Source of the DNA: Mesostigma viride
Lineage: Eukaryota; Streptophyta; Mesostigmatophyceae; Mesostigmatales; Mesostigmataceae
Direction of reading: 5' to 3'
Assembly: GCA_009746045.1 (NCBI GenBank)
Contig: RPFO01000188.1
Coordinates: forward strand, 1,754,955-1,797,454
DNA: 42,500 nt
Part shown: piece by piece, positions 1-10,339 of the stretch
Layout: the number at the start of each line of letters is the position of its first letter
Position numbering within the stretch: position 1 is the stretch's first letter
Translations under genes and position numbers: made by a program
Notes under the pieces: model-generated
Seen by the model: only the letters and a program-made list of their open reading frames with translations
Told to the model about the DNA's origin: nothing
Databases searched by the model: none

Positions 1-750
1 CATCGCGTTGTTGGCTTGCAAACAACGTGATGTATCGCGTTGTAATCTGACACGTGGCAAACCCAGTAGACATGAGATTTCAGTTCTGCAAATCGGTGCA
101 GAGGTCACATACATCATAGAGAATCTCAGAAAAAATTGGTGCATTTTTGCGATATTTTTTGTGACGGCCGTACACAAGAATCTACCACTGAGCTTGGTGT
201 CAGCGCGAGTACGTGTTCAGGAGTTGGTACCGGGATGCATCATGGTTTCTAGGTGTGCCACGTGTCACCTTGGACCCCGATGTATCACGATGTCAAGCCT
301 CGGATTGTACATATACATCGCAATGGTTCGAGAGAAAAGTCGTTAAAAACCCAGCGCCTCCCTCTCCTTGAGGCATTCACGGATGCAACAGGTTGTAAGA
401 ATTATTTCGTCCATTCATTCACGCGCCTCTGTTGGGAGAGTCACAGGTTACGTATACTAACTTTTGGGGAGGTACCTTTCATCGATCCTATTTGACACGT
501 AAAGCTGCGTCACGTGAGCATAAGTCCTCGGGGTTCCAAATGAATATGGGATGGGGTGGATTAATGAATGAGTTAAACTCGTGCTCCCGTTGGGGAGTCA
601 CGGAGCACCAAAGTGCATGCTTTTAATCCCTGTATGTGCACAACACTGGCCAGCTGCCAAGCTAGACGGCACGGTTTACAGGATGCTTCGACAGGTCCCG
701 AATATAGGGTTTTCCACGCATAGGTCTTTAGAGTCTTTGTAGATCAGGGT
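1..750. other. no recognisable gene
   Basis: The open frames here are short (112 residues or fewer) and overlap one another, with no recognisable domain or convincing splice structure. The segment is AT-richer than the middle of the window. It contains several variants of a phrase like 'gatgtatcacgatg', which suggests decayed repeat DNA. I see no RNA gene or promoter that can be supported. Confidence 0.5.
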
Positions 751-1131
751 ATGACTCGCATTTCGGACGAGATTAGGCAGTGTAGGATAGCATTTGTAGG
801 ACATCTTGCTCGCACTGGTCAGTCAGGTAGATACCGCCCTTGGTCTGGCTGGCCCCCAGCGGCTTGGCCAACCAGGGCGCCACATCCTGACCAGTGGCCT
901 GGCCTTGAGGACATTCCTAGAAAGCTGGGTAAACCTGCCATGAACTACACCCAGATGTTGCTGGCCGACCTAGTGGTCCCAGCTCAGTTTGAACACTGCA
1001 TTCACTCCCTCTCTCTTGCTTGGACTGCCATGCAGCCGGAACAAGAAGAGTTGGCAGAAGATTGTTCAGGCTCACACGCCAGCCCCTGTGGGCAAGCCCC
1101 CTCCCCCCAAGCGGAAGGGGCGCTTTGCTGA
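751..1131 (+). pseudogene. possible C-terminal scrap of a non-LTR retrotransposon reverse transcriptase ORF
   Basis: This is a 126-residue open frame. Residues about 8-30 read IRQCRIAFVGHLARTG, which resembles the 'I-x-x-R-R-L-R-x-x-G-H-V-x-R-M' stretch near the C-terminus of many LINE ORF2 proteins. No reverse transcriptase motif precedes it and the rest is not recognised. It sits left of other transposon remnants, which fits such an origin. The similarity is short and judged by eye, so this is a weak call. It could equally be a chance frame or an exon of an unknown gene. Confidence 0.25.
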
Positions 1132-1643
1132 GTAGCGTAGTTAGGATTTTCTAGACTAGATAGCTTAGAGTTAGCTTAGTTCGATTCCGCGGCTTCGCCC
1201 ACCTCCACCCATCCAGCAAGGAATATGTGCTGCATGATCTCCTAACCGAGTCATGTTATAATATAATTGTTCATTTAATTTAATGTGCACAACAGGAAGA
1301 AAGGGCAGAGACCCCCTTTCTCCTTCATGCCAGAGGCATGCCACAGCTGCAATCGGACACGATAGACGATCCGGCAAGTTCTGTGGGTGCAATAAGACCC
1401 ATGCATGTTGTGAGCATATCATGGCAAGGAGCATGGGCAAGTAATCTGATCGTAGCCAGGACGTAGCATGGCTGTACCAGGGCTAAGCTGAGGCTAGGGC
1501 TGCCTGAGTGGTTGTGTACCGTGTGTTAGCGGTGCACGTGACTAGGTATATGGTGGCACAGCTTGGCAAACATCCTAAGCATGGCTGCCATGGCGGCAGT
1601 GACTACCAATGGCCTACAAGCTAGGGCTGATATTCAAGCTATT
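1132..1643. other. no gene; probable repeat-derived spacer
   Basis: There is no supportable coding region. The phrase 'ggcatgccac' near 1333-1345 recurs at about 31104 in the short insertion inside another element, and a related 'ggcaggccac' occurs near 12050. This suggests that the spacer is the 3' end of some retroposon. Confidence 0.35.
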
Positions 1644-1829
1644 CTAGCCCGCAGGGGGCGTCAACATCTTGTGGTTGATCATCAGGTCCTTGCCCCTCCA
1701 GTACACCTTGGGCTTCTGGGTGTCCTGCTTGTGGCGGAGGTATTCCGGCCACAGGTCGCGTCGCTGCTGCTGCTGAGCGGGGGTCAGTGAGGTCGTCCGG
1801 TCGTCCAGCGTCCAGGTGAGGTTGTGCAA
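1644..1829 (-). pseudogene. fragment of an L1-like ORF1 (C-terminal part)
   Basis: The minus-strand frame carries SLTPAQQQQRRDLWPEYLRH followed by VYWRGKDLMINHK. It aligns by eye with the ORF1 remnants that end near 10340 and 30450 (DLTLAQQQRRRELWPTY with VYWKGAAIYVGHK, and DLTLAGQQQTRR with VYWRGAVIYYVHHK). The shared pattern L-T-x-A-Q-Q-Q-x-R-R-x-L-W followed by V-Y-W-(K/R)-G resembles the end of ORF1 proteins of L1-clade non-LTR elements, which bind RNA in the retrotransposition particle. Only about 60 residues survive, with a stop on each side, so it is a dead copy. The family name is inference; the relationship among the three copies is visible directly. Confidence 0.5.
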
Positions 1830-2128
1830 CCTCTGGGGTGGATGGATTAATTAATTAATTAACTAGGAACATAACTCCGTTGGGAGTATATGTAGCACAT
1901 AGCCCAGAGAAGGGGCATATGGCCTATCATACATTCTAAGCTACTTCCTGCAAGGGTGGGAATGTAAACGACCCTTGCTCTAGGTGCACCAGGGCACTTG
2001 CAGCCCCATGATCTTCAAGCTATGCCCAGCTAAGGGGGAGCCTGTCATGGGGGGGAAGATGGGGGGGAAGATCAGCATAGCTATACAAAAGCTAGCTAGG
2101 GCATGCATGGCGTCTCAGCAGAGAGTTA
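1830..2128. other. older repeat flanking the LTR element
   Basis: There is no gene. It contains an (ATTA)n stretch at about 1846-1861. The last 40 bases, joined to the sequence right of 10186, resemble 33827-33890, so this is the left half of a repeat that the LTR element split. Confidence 0.5.
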
Positions 2129-2133
2129 CTCCC

Positions 2134-2914
2134 TGTAACGACTAAAAATGATCATCAACATCATCCACAGTCCAATATGAAAGATCTTTTACCTGGGTTG
2201 CTTTCCTGAGTCGCAGAACTTCAAGTATCCGAGCAACGTTGAGATGGAAATTCCACAGCAAGTGATTTAGGGAATCACAACCCCTTGTAGACACAAAGAC
2301 AAGCTCGTGTATAGACGACCTCTGTGGAACTGAAGGACGTCTATAGCCAAGGGGCTCTTATGAATGGACAACAAAGACAAGCTTTATTATACCATGGTGA
2401 ATCAAAACCAACGTCAACAACAATGGCGACCCCACGTCCTTGATATCGACGTGCTTGTCGAACTTGCTCCAACCTTAGCCTGAAGAGAACCAATCAGAAC
2501 CATGGGATTCTATACAAGATCTTCGTATCCATCCTAGTCACACAGAACAGAACAACACCACACACAGCCTGGCAGAATCTTTCCATGAGATCCTTAAATC
2601 TGTCGTAAGCACTGAAGTCCCAAAGGAGCATTTAAGACTCAATAGTACCAACTAACAAACTACAACCCCACGTGGATCAGGCCACGACCAATGAGGGCTC
2701 CTATCAGTAGTATCAGCCAACAAACTACAACCCTACGTGGATCAGGCCACGACCAATGAGGGTTCCTATCAGTTGGTTGACAAAGTATCAGCTCCAAGTA
2801 CCGTCGTCTTAGAAACCTCATAACTTTCTCAATACTGATCCAAAAGTCCTCAAATAAAAGCCAAACATTCACAAAACAAAGGATGTAACAACAAAGTCAT
2901 TTTTGCTTGTTACA
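2134..2914 (-). repeat. 3' LTR of the retrotransposon
   Basis: This 781-bp LTR is nearly identical to 9402-10181. It contains an internal tandem duplication of about 65 bp (2654-2718 and 2719-2783). Each unit carries an ACGTGG core and, on the given strand, CCAATGAG. The 70-residue open frame inside it also occurs in the other LTR and is only a by-product of the duplication. Confidence 0.92.
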
Positions 2915-2930
2915 TATCTCCCCCTCAAAA
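2915..2930 (-). other. polypurine tract for plus-strand priming
   Basis: Read on the minus strand this is TTTTGAGGGGGAGATA, directly abutting the 3' LTR. Its position and purine content are those of the RNase H-resistant primer in LTR retrotransposons. It also sets the element's orientation. Confidence 0.7.
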
Positions 2931-3273
2931 CTGGACCTCCCAGGTCCAATAGCCAACTCTTGAAGGCAGAGGAACATTGAACAGAAATCCACCATCTCTT
3001 GGGAAAAGCAGATGGGTTTTTACATCCCTGGAAACAGGGCCTCCTATCTCATAAACATCTAGTCACAGGTTTCTACAGCAGACAAGTCACTACCTCATCT
3101 ACTATAAATCCAGATAAACACATCTCATAATACAAGGTCTTCCATTCAGCATCCTGGAACCTGGAACTCTGGACTGGAACATCAGAACTGGACTGGAGCC
3201 CCCCCATCATCCATCCTGGAATCCCCCCCTCACACCACAATCCAAAGCCCCCTTTCCTTCTCAGCCCTGTTCC

Positions 3274-3975
3274 TCACAGGCTATACCAATCCCCATTCAG
3301 GCCATCCTTGCCCTTGAGTCCACACATGGGAAACTGCTCCACCATGTGGGCCAACTCTGGCCAGTTCCTGCTGACCTGCAACACCACGCAAGTCTCAGCA
3401 GCTCCTGCCACCATCTGGGCAGCATAGCGAAGGCATGCCCCTGGATAGGAGAGGAGCACCACAGACTGACTCTCAGGGTCCATCACCCAAGTAGAGGACG
3501 TCTTGTGCCTGCTCACCCATGATCTGTACGCCCACCAGAACTGCAGAAAGGTCTTGACCACCGACCACTTAGCACCTATCAGAGGCACCAGCACCCTTAG
3601 TGGCGTCTGACGGACCTTAAGTTCCACAGTGTACTTGGGCAACCCTGGATTGCAAAAGAGGTTAGAAGTCTCCAAAGGAAAACACCTTCTGGCAGAGCTG
3701 GAGGAAGAAGGAACCAAATCAAAGTCACCCTTCTGAACTGAAAACTCCAACAGCTCCATGTAGGAAGCCTCTCCCATACTCACTGGCTGCAACTGAGTAA
3801 ATGCCTCCTTCAAGGCCTCAGGTAAGGCTGCCAGCATGACCGGCCCCTCAGCAGGCCTCATGTCAATCTCAGGTCCTGGTGACAATGCATACATCCTATG
3901 CAGCAGATGAGCCACAAAAAGGGGAGCCACTCTCATACAGGCTTGTGTGCAGCTGAGATAGGACCTCCTCCACAT
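3274..3975 (-). CDS. hypothetical protein ORF inside the LTR element (233 residues)
   Basis: This is the longest intact frame in the element, lying between the pol-like remnant and the 3' LTR, where integrase or an accessory ORF would be expected. I recognise no integrase HHCC finger, DDE residues or chromodomain. Visible features are a serine run near residue 90, several tryptophan-rich hydrophobic stretches (around FLQFWWAYRSW) and a basic C-terminal third. Another minus-strand frame (3896-4087, containing GYVEEVLSQLHTSL) overlaps its start in a different phase. The protein may therefore have been longer and been split by a frameshift near 3930. Function unknown; it may be a decayed fragment open by chance. 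Confidence 0.4.
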   Translation of the reverse strand: MWRRSYLSCTQACMRVAPLFVAHLLHRMYALSPGPEIDMRPAEGPVMLAALPEALKEAFTQLQPVSMGEASYMELLEFSVQKGDFDLVPSSSSSARRCFPLETSNLFCNPGLPKYTVELKVRQTPLRVLVPLIGAKWSVVKTFLQFWWAYRSWVSRHKTSSTWVMDPESQSVVLLSYPGACLRYAAQMVAGAAETCVVLQVSRNWPELAHMVEQFPMCGLKGKDGLNGDWYSL

Positions 3976-4813
3976 AGCCTTCAGAGCTCACCTCCCCCTC
4001 CTCTCTGTTGAGTGCAGCCAACGCCTTGGCCAAAGTCTCATAGTGGTCACAGGGGCCCGTGCAGTTCCTATGATCCACATAGGCCACTCAGCAGCACCAA
4101 GGTAGAAACCTCCAGGTATATACTATTGGTCTGGTACACGAAGACGTGCATGCAGAACATGACCCACGTGTCTTAATCATACCAGGAATCAAGCCCTAGG
4201 TGAACCACTCCATATGTCGAGGGTACAACACAGAAGTCACTCTCCATGTGCCATCCAAGCTCAGATCCCCTCAACCATCCTCAGAAACTGGTCACCAAAA
4301 TCTGGATGTCATCTCAGCTTAGTCCAACCAAACTCCCACCAGAGTCCATCCCACTCAACTCAGATCCCCGTCGGATTCAATGAGTCCACATGAATCCAAG
4401 AAGGAGTAAACAGGATCAAGGCACCTAAGCCAAACAAGGCGAGGCCACTCCATGTTCTGGGACACCACCCTCCCTCAGCTAGAGTCCACGGGTGAAAGAC
4501 AAGCCTGACATTCCCAGGGATAACGGGTCATCCACAGGGATCCATGCCACGAATACTGACAACTCTCCTGCTTGATCAGGGCAGGAAGCAGAGTGTCATG
4601 TAGCAAGGCTAACCCTCTATACAGCCAACCCCCCATAACTAACTGGGCTGCCAGGGTCCAAGGCTCATCAAAGCTAGTCACCACAGCACACCCAAAGATT
4701 CCAGCCCTTCTCAAGGGAAGAGGTAGTCAGGGACAGATGCTGTATCACCACAACAGAGTGGCAGGTAACCGAGCCATAATAAATCCCCAATCCATCCCAA
4801 CTGGGGACCTCCC

Positions 4814-5137
4814 TCAGATCACCAACAGGTCATAGCAGGCTGGATGGATTCCAAGAATGCTCAATCCTAACACAGGGGCTGGCGTGAGCTTCTGCTGCAG
4901 CAAGTCCAAGGCCTGCTGACACCCGTCAGTCCACGCAAACTGGAACGAGGAAACGTCAACAGCGCCCCAGGTGGAAGTGCAGTCACCAAGAGGCAGGAGC
5001 AATCCAGCAGGAAGACGTCGCCAACAGGGTCGCCTCAGGAAGAGCAAGGGTATCTCAGAAGTACACCCATGATGAAGAGAGGCCGTGGACAGGGTTGTCA
5101 CCAGTGGGTACCCGTCAGCAGGTTGGGGAGGTGCCAC
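4814..5137 (-). pseudogene. Ty3/Gypsy-like pol remnant (region between reverse transcriptase and RNase H)
   Basis: The frame contains SSFQFAWTDGCQQALDLL followed by QQKLTPAPVLGLS (genomic about 4857-4955). This matches the widely conserved Gypsy pattern F-x-W-(T/S)-x-x-x-x-x-A-(F/L)-x-x-L-K-x-x-L-x-x-A-P-V-L, just after the palm/thumb of the reverse transcriptase. The flanking motifs (Y-x-D-D upstream, RNase H D-A-S downstream) are not readable in any frame. The copy is therefore decayed, although its LTRs are young. The order fits the minus-strand orientation of the element. The call rests on one motif read by eye. Confidence 0.45.
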
Positions 5138-8100
5138 AAGGCACAGCCAAAATAGCCCACCGATGGCCAGCGAAACCAGGATACCACATAGTCAGGGATC
5201 TATGAGGTGAGCCCGACAGGATGAACTGAAATCCCAGGGTGAATCCACGCTATGATCCTCACAGATCTCCTCCCCACCAGAACAAAATTCCCCCCCTCCA
5301 GCCGCACCAAAGGAGTGAGAGTGAGGTAAAGCCACATCTCCTTAGTAGCTAGTACACTCAAACCCATAGCCAGTGGCCTATGATAATCACAAGGCACACT
5401 ATTTCTCCATAAGATGCCTGGGAAAACCATCCACAGCCTTGAGAGGGATAGCAGAAGATCAGTAATGCCTCACCAGCATTATGAACGGTATGCCCCAACT
5501 TGTAAATCGTAGCACACGCTACCCCCATGCAAGGGTTAGGTGCAGCCCAATCCCCTGCACGCCCTGCTCCCCACACAAATCCCCCTCAGCATAACTGGTA
5601 AACTGGAGACTACCAGCATGCCTAATAATTCCACCCCTCTGCGTAGAATAAGCTGTAATAATCCTGGTATCAGCTTCCCAAGATTGACAGCATGACCTAG
5701 CAGGAACAAACGCCATGGGATACGCGTGAAGACAGAGGCCCAGCCAACCAGAGAAGGGTGGGGGAGGCAAGTCTCTCAGCCCACTAAACCACTGGTGGCC
5801 TGCAGGGTCGCTCTATTAAGACGTCCTATGCACCTCATGACTAAAGATGGGGTGGGAACTACAGCAAAGTGTCCAAGATAGAGTTGCATACAAGGCAGCT
5901 TGAGAGCAGACTGAAAGCAATCACCAATCAGCCAACTGATGTGCCCAAGCTTGGCAGGGCCCCAGCAACAACATCACTCCCCGCAACCATCCAGGTGGCA
6001 CTACCATGCAAGGTAATGTGGGCATTAGGATCGAAGGAGCCCAAGACAAGGTTGCACAAGTAGGGCAGCGTAAGGGTATGCTGGATGAGGCCATCAGTCA
6101 TCAAACAGATACACCCTCAGCTTGGCAGGGCCCTAGCAAGTAGACTGAACCATGTCCCCCTAGTCAAAGCATGGAAAGTAGTATCCATGTCCGTGGACCA
6201 CGTAGACTGCCAAATGGTATTAATGTCAGTGTACCACGGATACTGATGCACATGAGGCAGGTTGTAAGGGTGATAGAGGGCTGAATGGGTCCCCCAACTA
6301 ACCCACACCTCTAAGCTCATGTGAGCCCCCGCCCAGCACCAAGTAGTCCAACGCCTCAATTAAGAGTCAACGGAGTGGGCACCATTGTCATCACTGTCAT
6401 GCCAAAGATTCCAGCCGGCCCCACAGTTGTAGCTCCGTTGATCCCGCCCATCATCCAACCCACAAGGACATCCTACCCACGCAAACATGATGCCAGACCC
6501 CCCGTGCAAGCAGTCCCATTCATACAACCATCATGCTGTGCAAGCAATCAGCTCAAGGGCGGATGGTGTACTATCAAGACAACAAGCCATCCTGGCACCA
6601 TGCAAGCAAGGATAAGTCCATAGCAGGGCAAAGCAAGGGTAGGAGGTTACTCATCTGCACAAGGCTGGCTTGATGTCCACCAGCAGGCAGGACCCAACAC
6701 AGCGTCATGCAGGAGCAGGCACCAGCATTACAAATACGCGTCACTTGGGCGTCCCCAAGTCACCAGAGTCGCCAGTGGCCACCATGCAGTGCTTGATGAA
6801 GTCTCCACCATTGAGTGCTTGCAGTCATCACCAACAGCACTAGTCCACCACCAGGATACTCTCCAACGTCGCCCCCATGTGCCATGCCCGCCATAGACAA
6901 GTCACCAATCCCCCACTGACCTCAAGCCCCCAATAGGCTACTGCCACAACGCCCAATCAGCGTCACCCCCACATGTGGGTATCCAACACAGCTATTGCCT
7001 GACTGGACAACCAAGACTAGCTGCTTGCGCCGGTCACGCTGTGGAAAAGTGACTAAGCTGCTTGAAGGAGGCCTGGAACGGACACCAATGAGCTTGGCTC
7101 CGGAAGCTGCTTGGAAGAAGGACCACATGCTGTCAACTGCCCTGACTGAACGTCAATCAGGCTGCAGGAAGGAGCCAGCACTCTTCACTATGGCACTCAG
7201 AAAAACTGCCTAGTAGGCAAGCCACAGACTGCCAACCTGTTAAGATAGCAGACTCGAACAGGGCTACTACCAAGTGCCAGGTAGCCAGAACTCCTAAGCC
7301 GGAGGAGCACAAGGGCCTGAGGTGGTCCAACAGCCAGCAGAACTGCCCAAAAGTCGAAAAAATGGGCCTAAAAACGCCTTGACCAGTGTCAAAAATTCTG
7401 ATCTGAGAACTATATCAGATATATTCACAGATAAGAACTATGACAGCAGCCCTGGTGTCCATACTTGCTGTCCTAGTGCACCTCCTAGGCCCAACAGGGA
7501 CCATCTGCCAACAAGCAGTGGTAACCATCATGTCCTGGGAGAAGTAAATGCGTGGTCACAATGGTCTGGCGCAGGTAAGGGCCCCAACTGGCAAGTGACC
7601 CACACCCCACTTGTAAAGGGACGTTGTCAAGCAAGTGGTCCACCCCCTCTGGGAACATGTGTCAAAGGACACCGTCTAGCCAGTGGGCAACCCATGCAAG
7701 AGACACCTGGCAACTCGTGGGTGCACGTGTGATACCCTCTAGGGGACAACCCACTGCAGGTATCCCGATGTCCCCTGATGTGGTGGCATCTACCATGCCA
7801 TATGCCTCCATGATAGCATCTGGCAACCCTTTGGCAGACCTGGGATATCCACTCCCCCGCAGAAATTTTCTCAGGGTAACTAGACACAGCTGTCCAAGTA
7901 TGATAGTGGAAACCCCGTAAATGCTGTTGTTCTGCCCTGGCATGTGTGATGCCGTCTGGAAATTACATTGCAGACATCCAGGATGTCCACTCCCCCGCAA
8001 AAAATTGCTCAGGGTAACCAGACGTAGCTGCCACCAATCTGGACAACTCCTAGGGAGCTCGCCCTGCCCATAGTACCATGATGCTAGTGGGAACAACACA

Positions 8101-9388
8101 GATGTCGTTGTTCTCCTCCCCACCAAATCAAACCACCATACACGTGGGAGGAACCAAAGCTCAACCTAGAACGCCTCCACTATCATGATGCCCAACAAGA
8201 AAATGAAGAGTTTCCCCCACATCTGAAACAAATGTTTGGCCACGCGTGAATTAAGGACGTGCCACAGTCCCTAAACAGCAAGGGTAGGCTGCCCATGCAC
8301 GGAAGAAAAGGATCCTGAAAGATTTTCAAGTGAGTGCAAAAGGAACCTTGCATAAAAGGGCAGCCATTAATCCCTACTGTCCGCTCATCCGGAGCCACCC
8401 TCAAAAGACACGAGGTGTAACCTGAGCCACACCGTAAAAATGTCGTCAAAGAAAAGCAGCACCGGGAAAAAAACAACCTTAGACGGCGACGTCGTCAGGC
8501 GGTCGCGGTGGTGGTCGTGCGTGCAGCCGCAACCCGGAAACCGGGTGATAGGTGCCGTCGGCAGCAACAGTGCGTCGGCTCAGCCATAACCCGTAGCGCC
8601 ATGTCAGCCTGGCCGAAAACAGAGCCTGCAGGGAAAAAAGACAGCTCCTAGCAGGATTCTGGAGCCGGACCTGCTGAGCTACTGGCCCAACACTCCGCAT
8701 TGCCCTGCTCGAAACGTAGCAACACTTGCGTAATGCCGATATATAAAGATGTTTGGAGCTAGGCAGAGACTGCGGCGTCAGCAGCCACGACAGACAGGGC
8801 GGTGGTCGGACTTCAGCACGATGCGGCCAGCCAGCCGAAAGCCCGTAAGTAAGGACGCTTGTCAATGAAATATTGCACGAATTTAAAGAAAGGGACGGTG
8901 ACTTAGTGGTGCGTTAATAATGGCTTATGCAACACCCTTTTCTAGGGAGAGGTGAAGGAGAAGAAGTCGCCCACACCTGGTTCCGTAAGGATGAAGGTGA
9001 TTGTGTAACCCGCCTCACTTCAGTCATAGAAGTACGATTGAAATTAAGTTGACGCCGTGGAGTATGAGTAGTTGTCTCAGCACCTTCCCTAGCAATGGGT
9101 TCCAGAGATGATGACGGATCTCCCAAACCTTGATTAGTAGGGGGTAAAGGTGATTGTGTCTTCGAACTACTCATACTTCCACATGGAGTCGCGATCGTCT
9201 GCCTAGTAGAGACAACGGTTACGGCTGACTTCTAGTGTTACAGAGCAAGACAGTCACATCAGGATGTGTCTCAGTCTGTAACACCGTAAGTTTTCCGCAA
9301 CTCTATGAATCTTCTCGGATGACAGACATCTGATCAACGTTGTACTACCCGGAAGGTTGCGACTTCAAGAGAAACACCAAAGTAGAGA
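5138..9388. other. interior of the LTR element without a readable gene
   Basis: Here gag and the 5' part of pol should lie on the minus strand. Frames are short and stop-ridden on both strands; the largest minus frames are 154 and 128 residues and show no zinc knuckle or protease motif. Two similar segments near 7843-7905 and 7980-8040 share the core 'ccactcccccgc' and 'ctcagggtaac', a local duplication with a spacing of about 137 bp. Confidence 0.55.
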
Positions 9389-9401
9389 CCTCCGATACCA
9401 A
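9389..9401 (-). other. primer-binding site of the LTR element
   Basis: On the minus strand the 13 bases directly following the 5' LTR read TTGGTATCGGAGG. Plant and algal retroelements primed by initiator-methionine tRNA typically have TGGTATCAGAG at this place, so this is a close variant. The spacing to the LTR is zero to one base. Confidence 0.7.
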
Positions 9402-10181
9402 TGTAACGACTAAAAATGATCATCAACATCATCCACAGTCCAATATGAAAGATCTTTTACCTGGGTTGCTTTCCTGAGTCGCAGAACTTCAAGTATCCGA
9501 GCAACGTTGAGATGGAAATTCCACAGCACGTGATTTAGGGAATCACAACCCCTTGTAGACACAAAGACAAGCTCGTGTATAGACGACCTCTGTGGAACTG
9601 AAGGACGTCTATAGCCAAGGGGCTCTTATGAATGGACAACAAAGACAAGCTTTATTATACCATGGTGAATCAAAACCAACGTAACAACAATGGCGACCCC
9701 ACGTCCTTGATATCGACGTGCTTGTCGAACTTGCTCCAACCTTAGCCTGAAGAGAACCAATCAGAACCATGGGATTCTATACAAGATCTTCGTATCCATC
9801 CTAGTCACACAGAACAGAACAACACCACACACAGCCTGGCAGAATCTTTCCATGAGATCCTTAAATCTGTCGTAAGCACTGAAGTCCCAAAGGAGCATTT
9901 AAGACTCAATAGTACCAACTAACAAACTACAACCCCACGTGGATCAGGCCACGACCAATGAGGGCTCCTATCAGTAGTATCAGCCAACAAACTACAACCC
10001 TACGTGGATCAGGCCACGACCAATGAGGGTTCCTATCAGTTGGTTGACAAAGTATTAGCTCCAAGTACCGTCGTCTTAGAAACCTCATAACTTTCTCAAT
10101 ACTGATCCAAAAGTCCTCAAATAAAAGCCAAACATTCACAAAACAAAGGATGTAACAACAAAGTCATTTTTGCTTGTTACA
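9402..10181 (-). repeat. 5' LTR of the retrotransposon
   Basis: This 780-bp partner of 2134-2914 lacks one C (in 'acgtaacaac' versus 'acgtcaacaac') and has two substitutions. As the 5' LTR it would hold the element's promoter. The duplicated CCAAT and ACGTGG-bearing unit at about 9921-10050 is a candidate upstream region. No TATA box is assigned. Confidence 0.9.
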
Positions 10182-10186
10182 CTCCC

Positions 10187-10339
10187 TGCATGGGCACGGC
10201 ATAATTAAATAAAGCTAGGCATCATCTGGAGGGTGGCTCATCATATAGGCACACATGTACATAACTAAAAAGGCTAGGCCTCAGCTGGTATAGTGCCTGT
10301 AGTAGGCGGGCATGCATGTACAAGGCCACTGTCTAACTA
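10187..10339. other. right half of the repeat interrupted by the LTR element
   Basis: This starts 'tgcatgggcacggc' and contains 'aataaagctaggc' twice in related forms. Its end, 'ctactgctacattcccctactgctgggg', resembles the sequence just outside the ORF1 remnants at 30440-30490 and 34010-34060. All these sites therefore share the same ORF1-downstream region. Confidence 0.5.

Larger units (their letters stand above)
2129..10186 (-). mobile_element. complete LTR retrotransposon on the minus strand, with decayed or non-autonomous interior
   Basis: Two direct repeats of about 780 bp bound the element (2134-2914 and 9402-10181). Both run TG...CA, and on the strand given they start TGTAACGACT and end TTGTTACA. 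Identical 5-bp target duplications CTCCC lie outside them (2129-2133 and 10182-10186). Orientation comes from two sites. The right LTR is followed inward on the minus strand by TTGGTATCGGAGG, which resembles a primer-binding site for initiator-methionine tRNA. The left LTR is preceded on the minus strand by the purine-rich TTTTGAGGGGGAGATA. The LTRs differ by one indel and two substitutions that I could find, so insertion was recent. The interior has no full gag, protease, reverse transcriptase or integrase frame. One block at 4857-4955 looks like the Ty3/Gypsy region after the polymerase motif. The element is therefore probably non-autonomous or dead on arrival. Confidence 0.9.

Noticed and set aside
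2660-2872. 70-residue ORF duplicated at 9927-10139 as a repeated gene
   Set aside because: It lies within the two LTRs and crosses their tandem duplication; it has no features of a protein gene.
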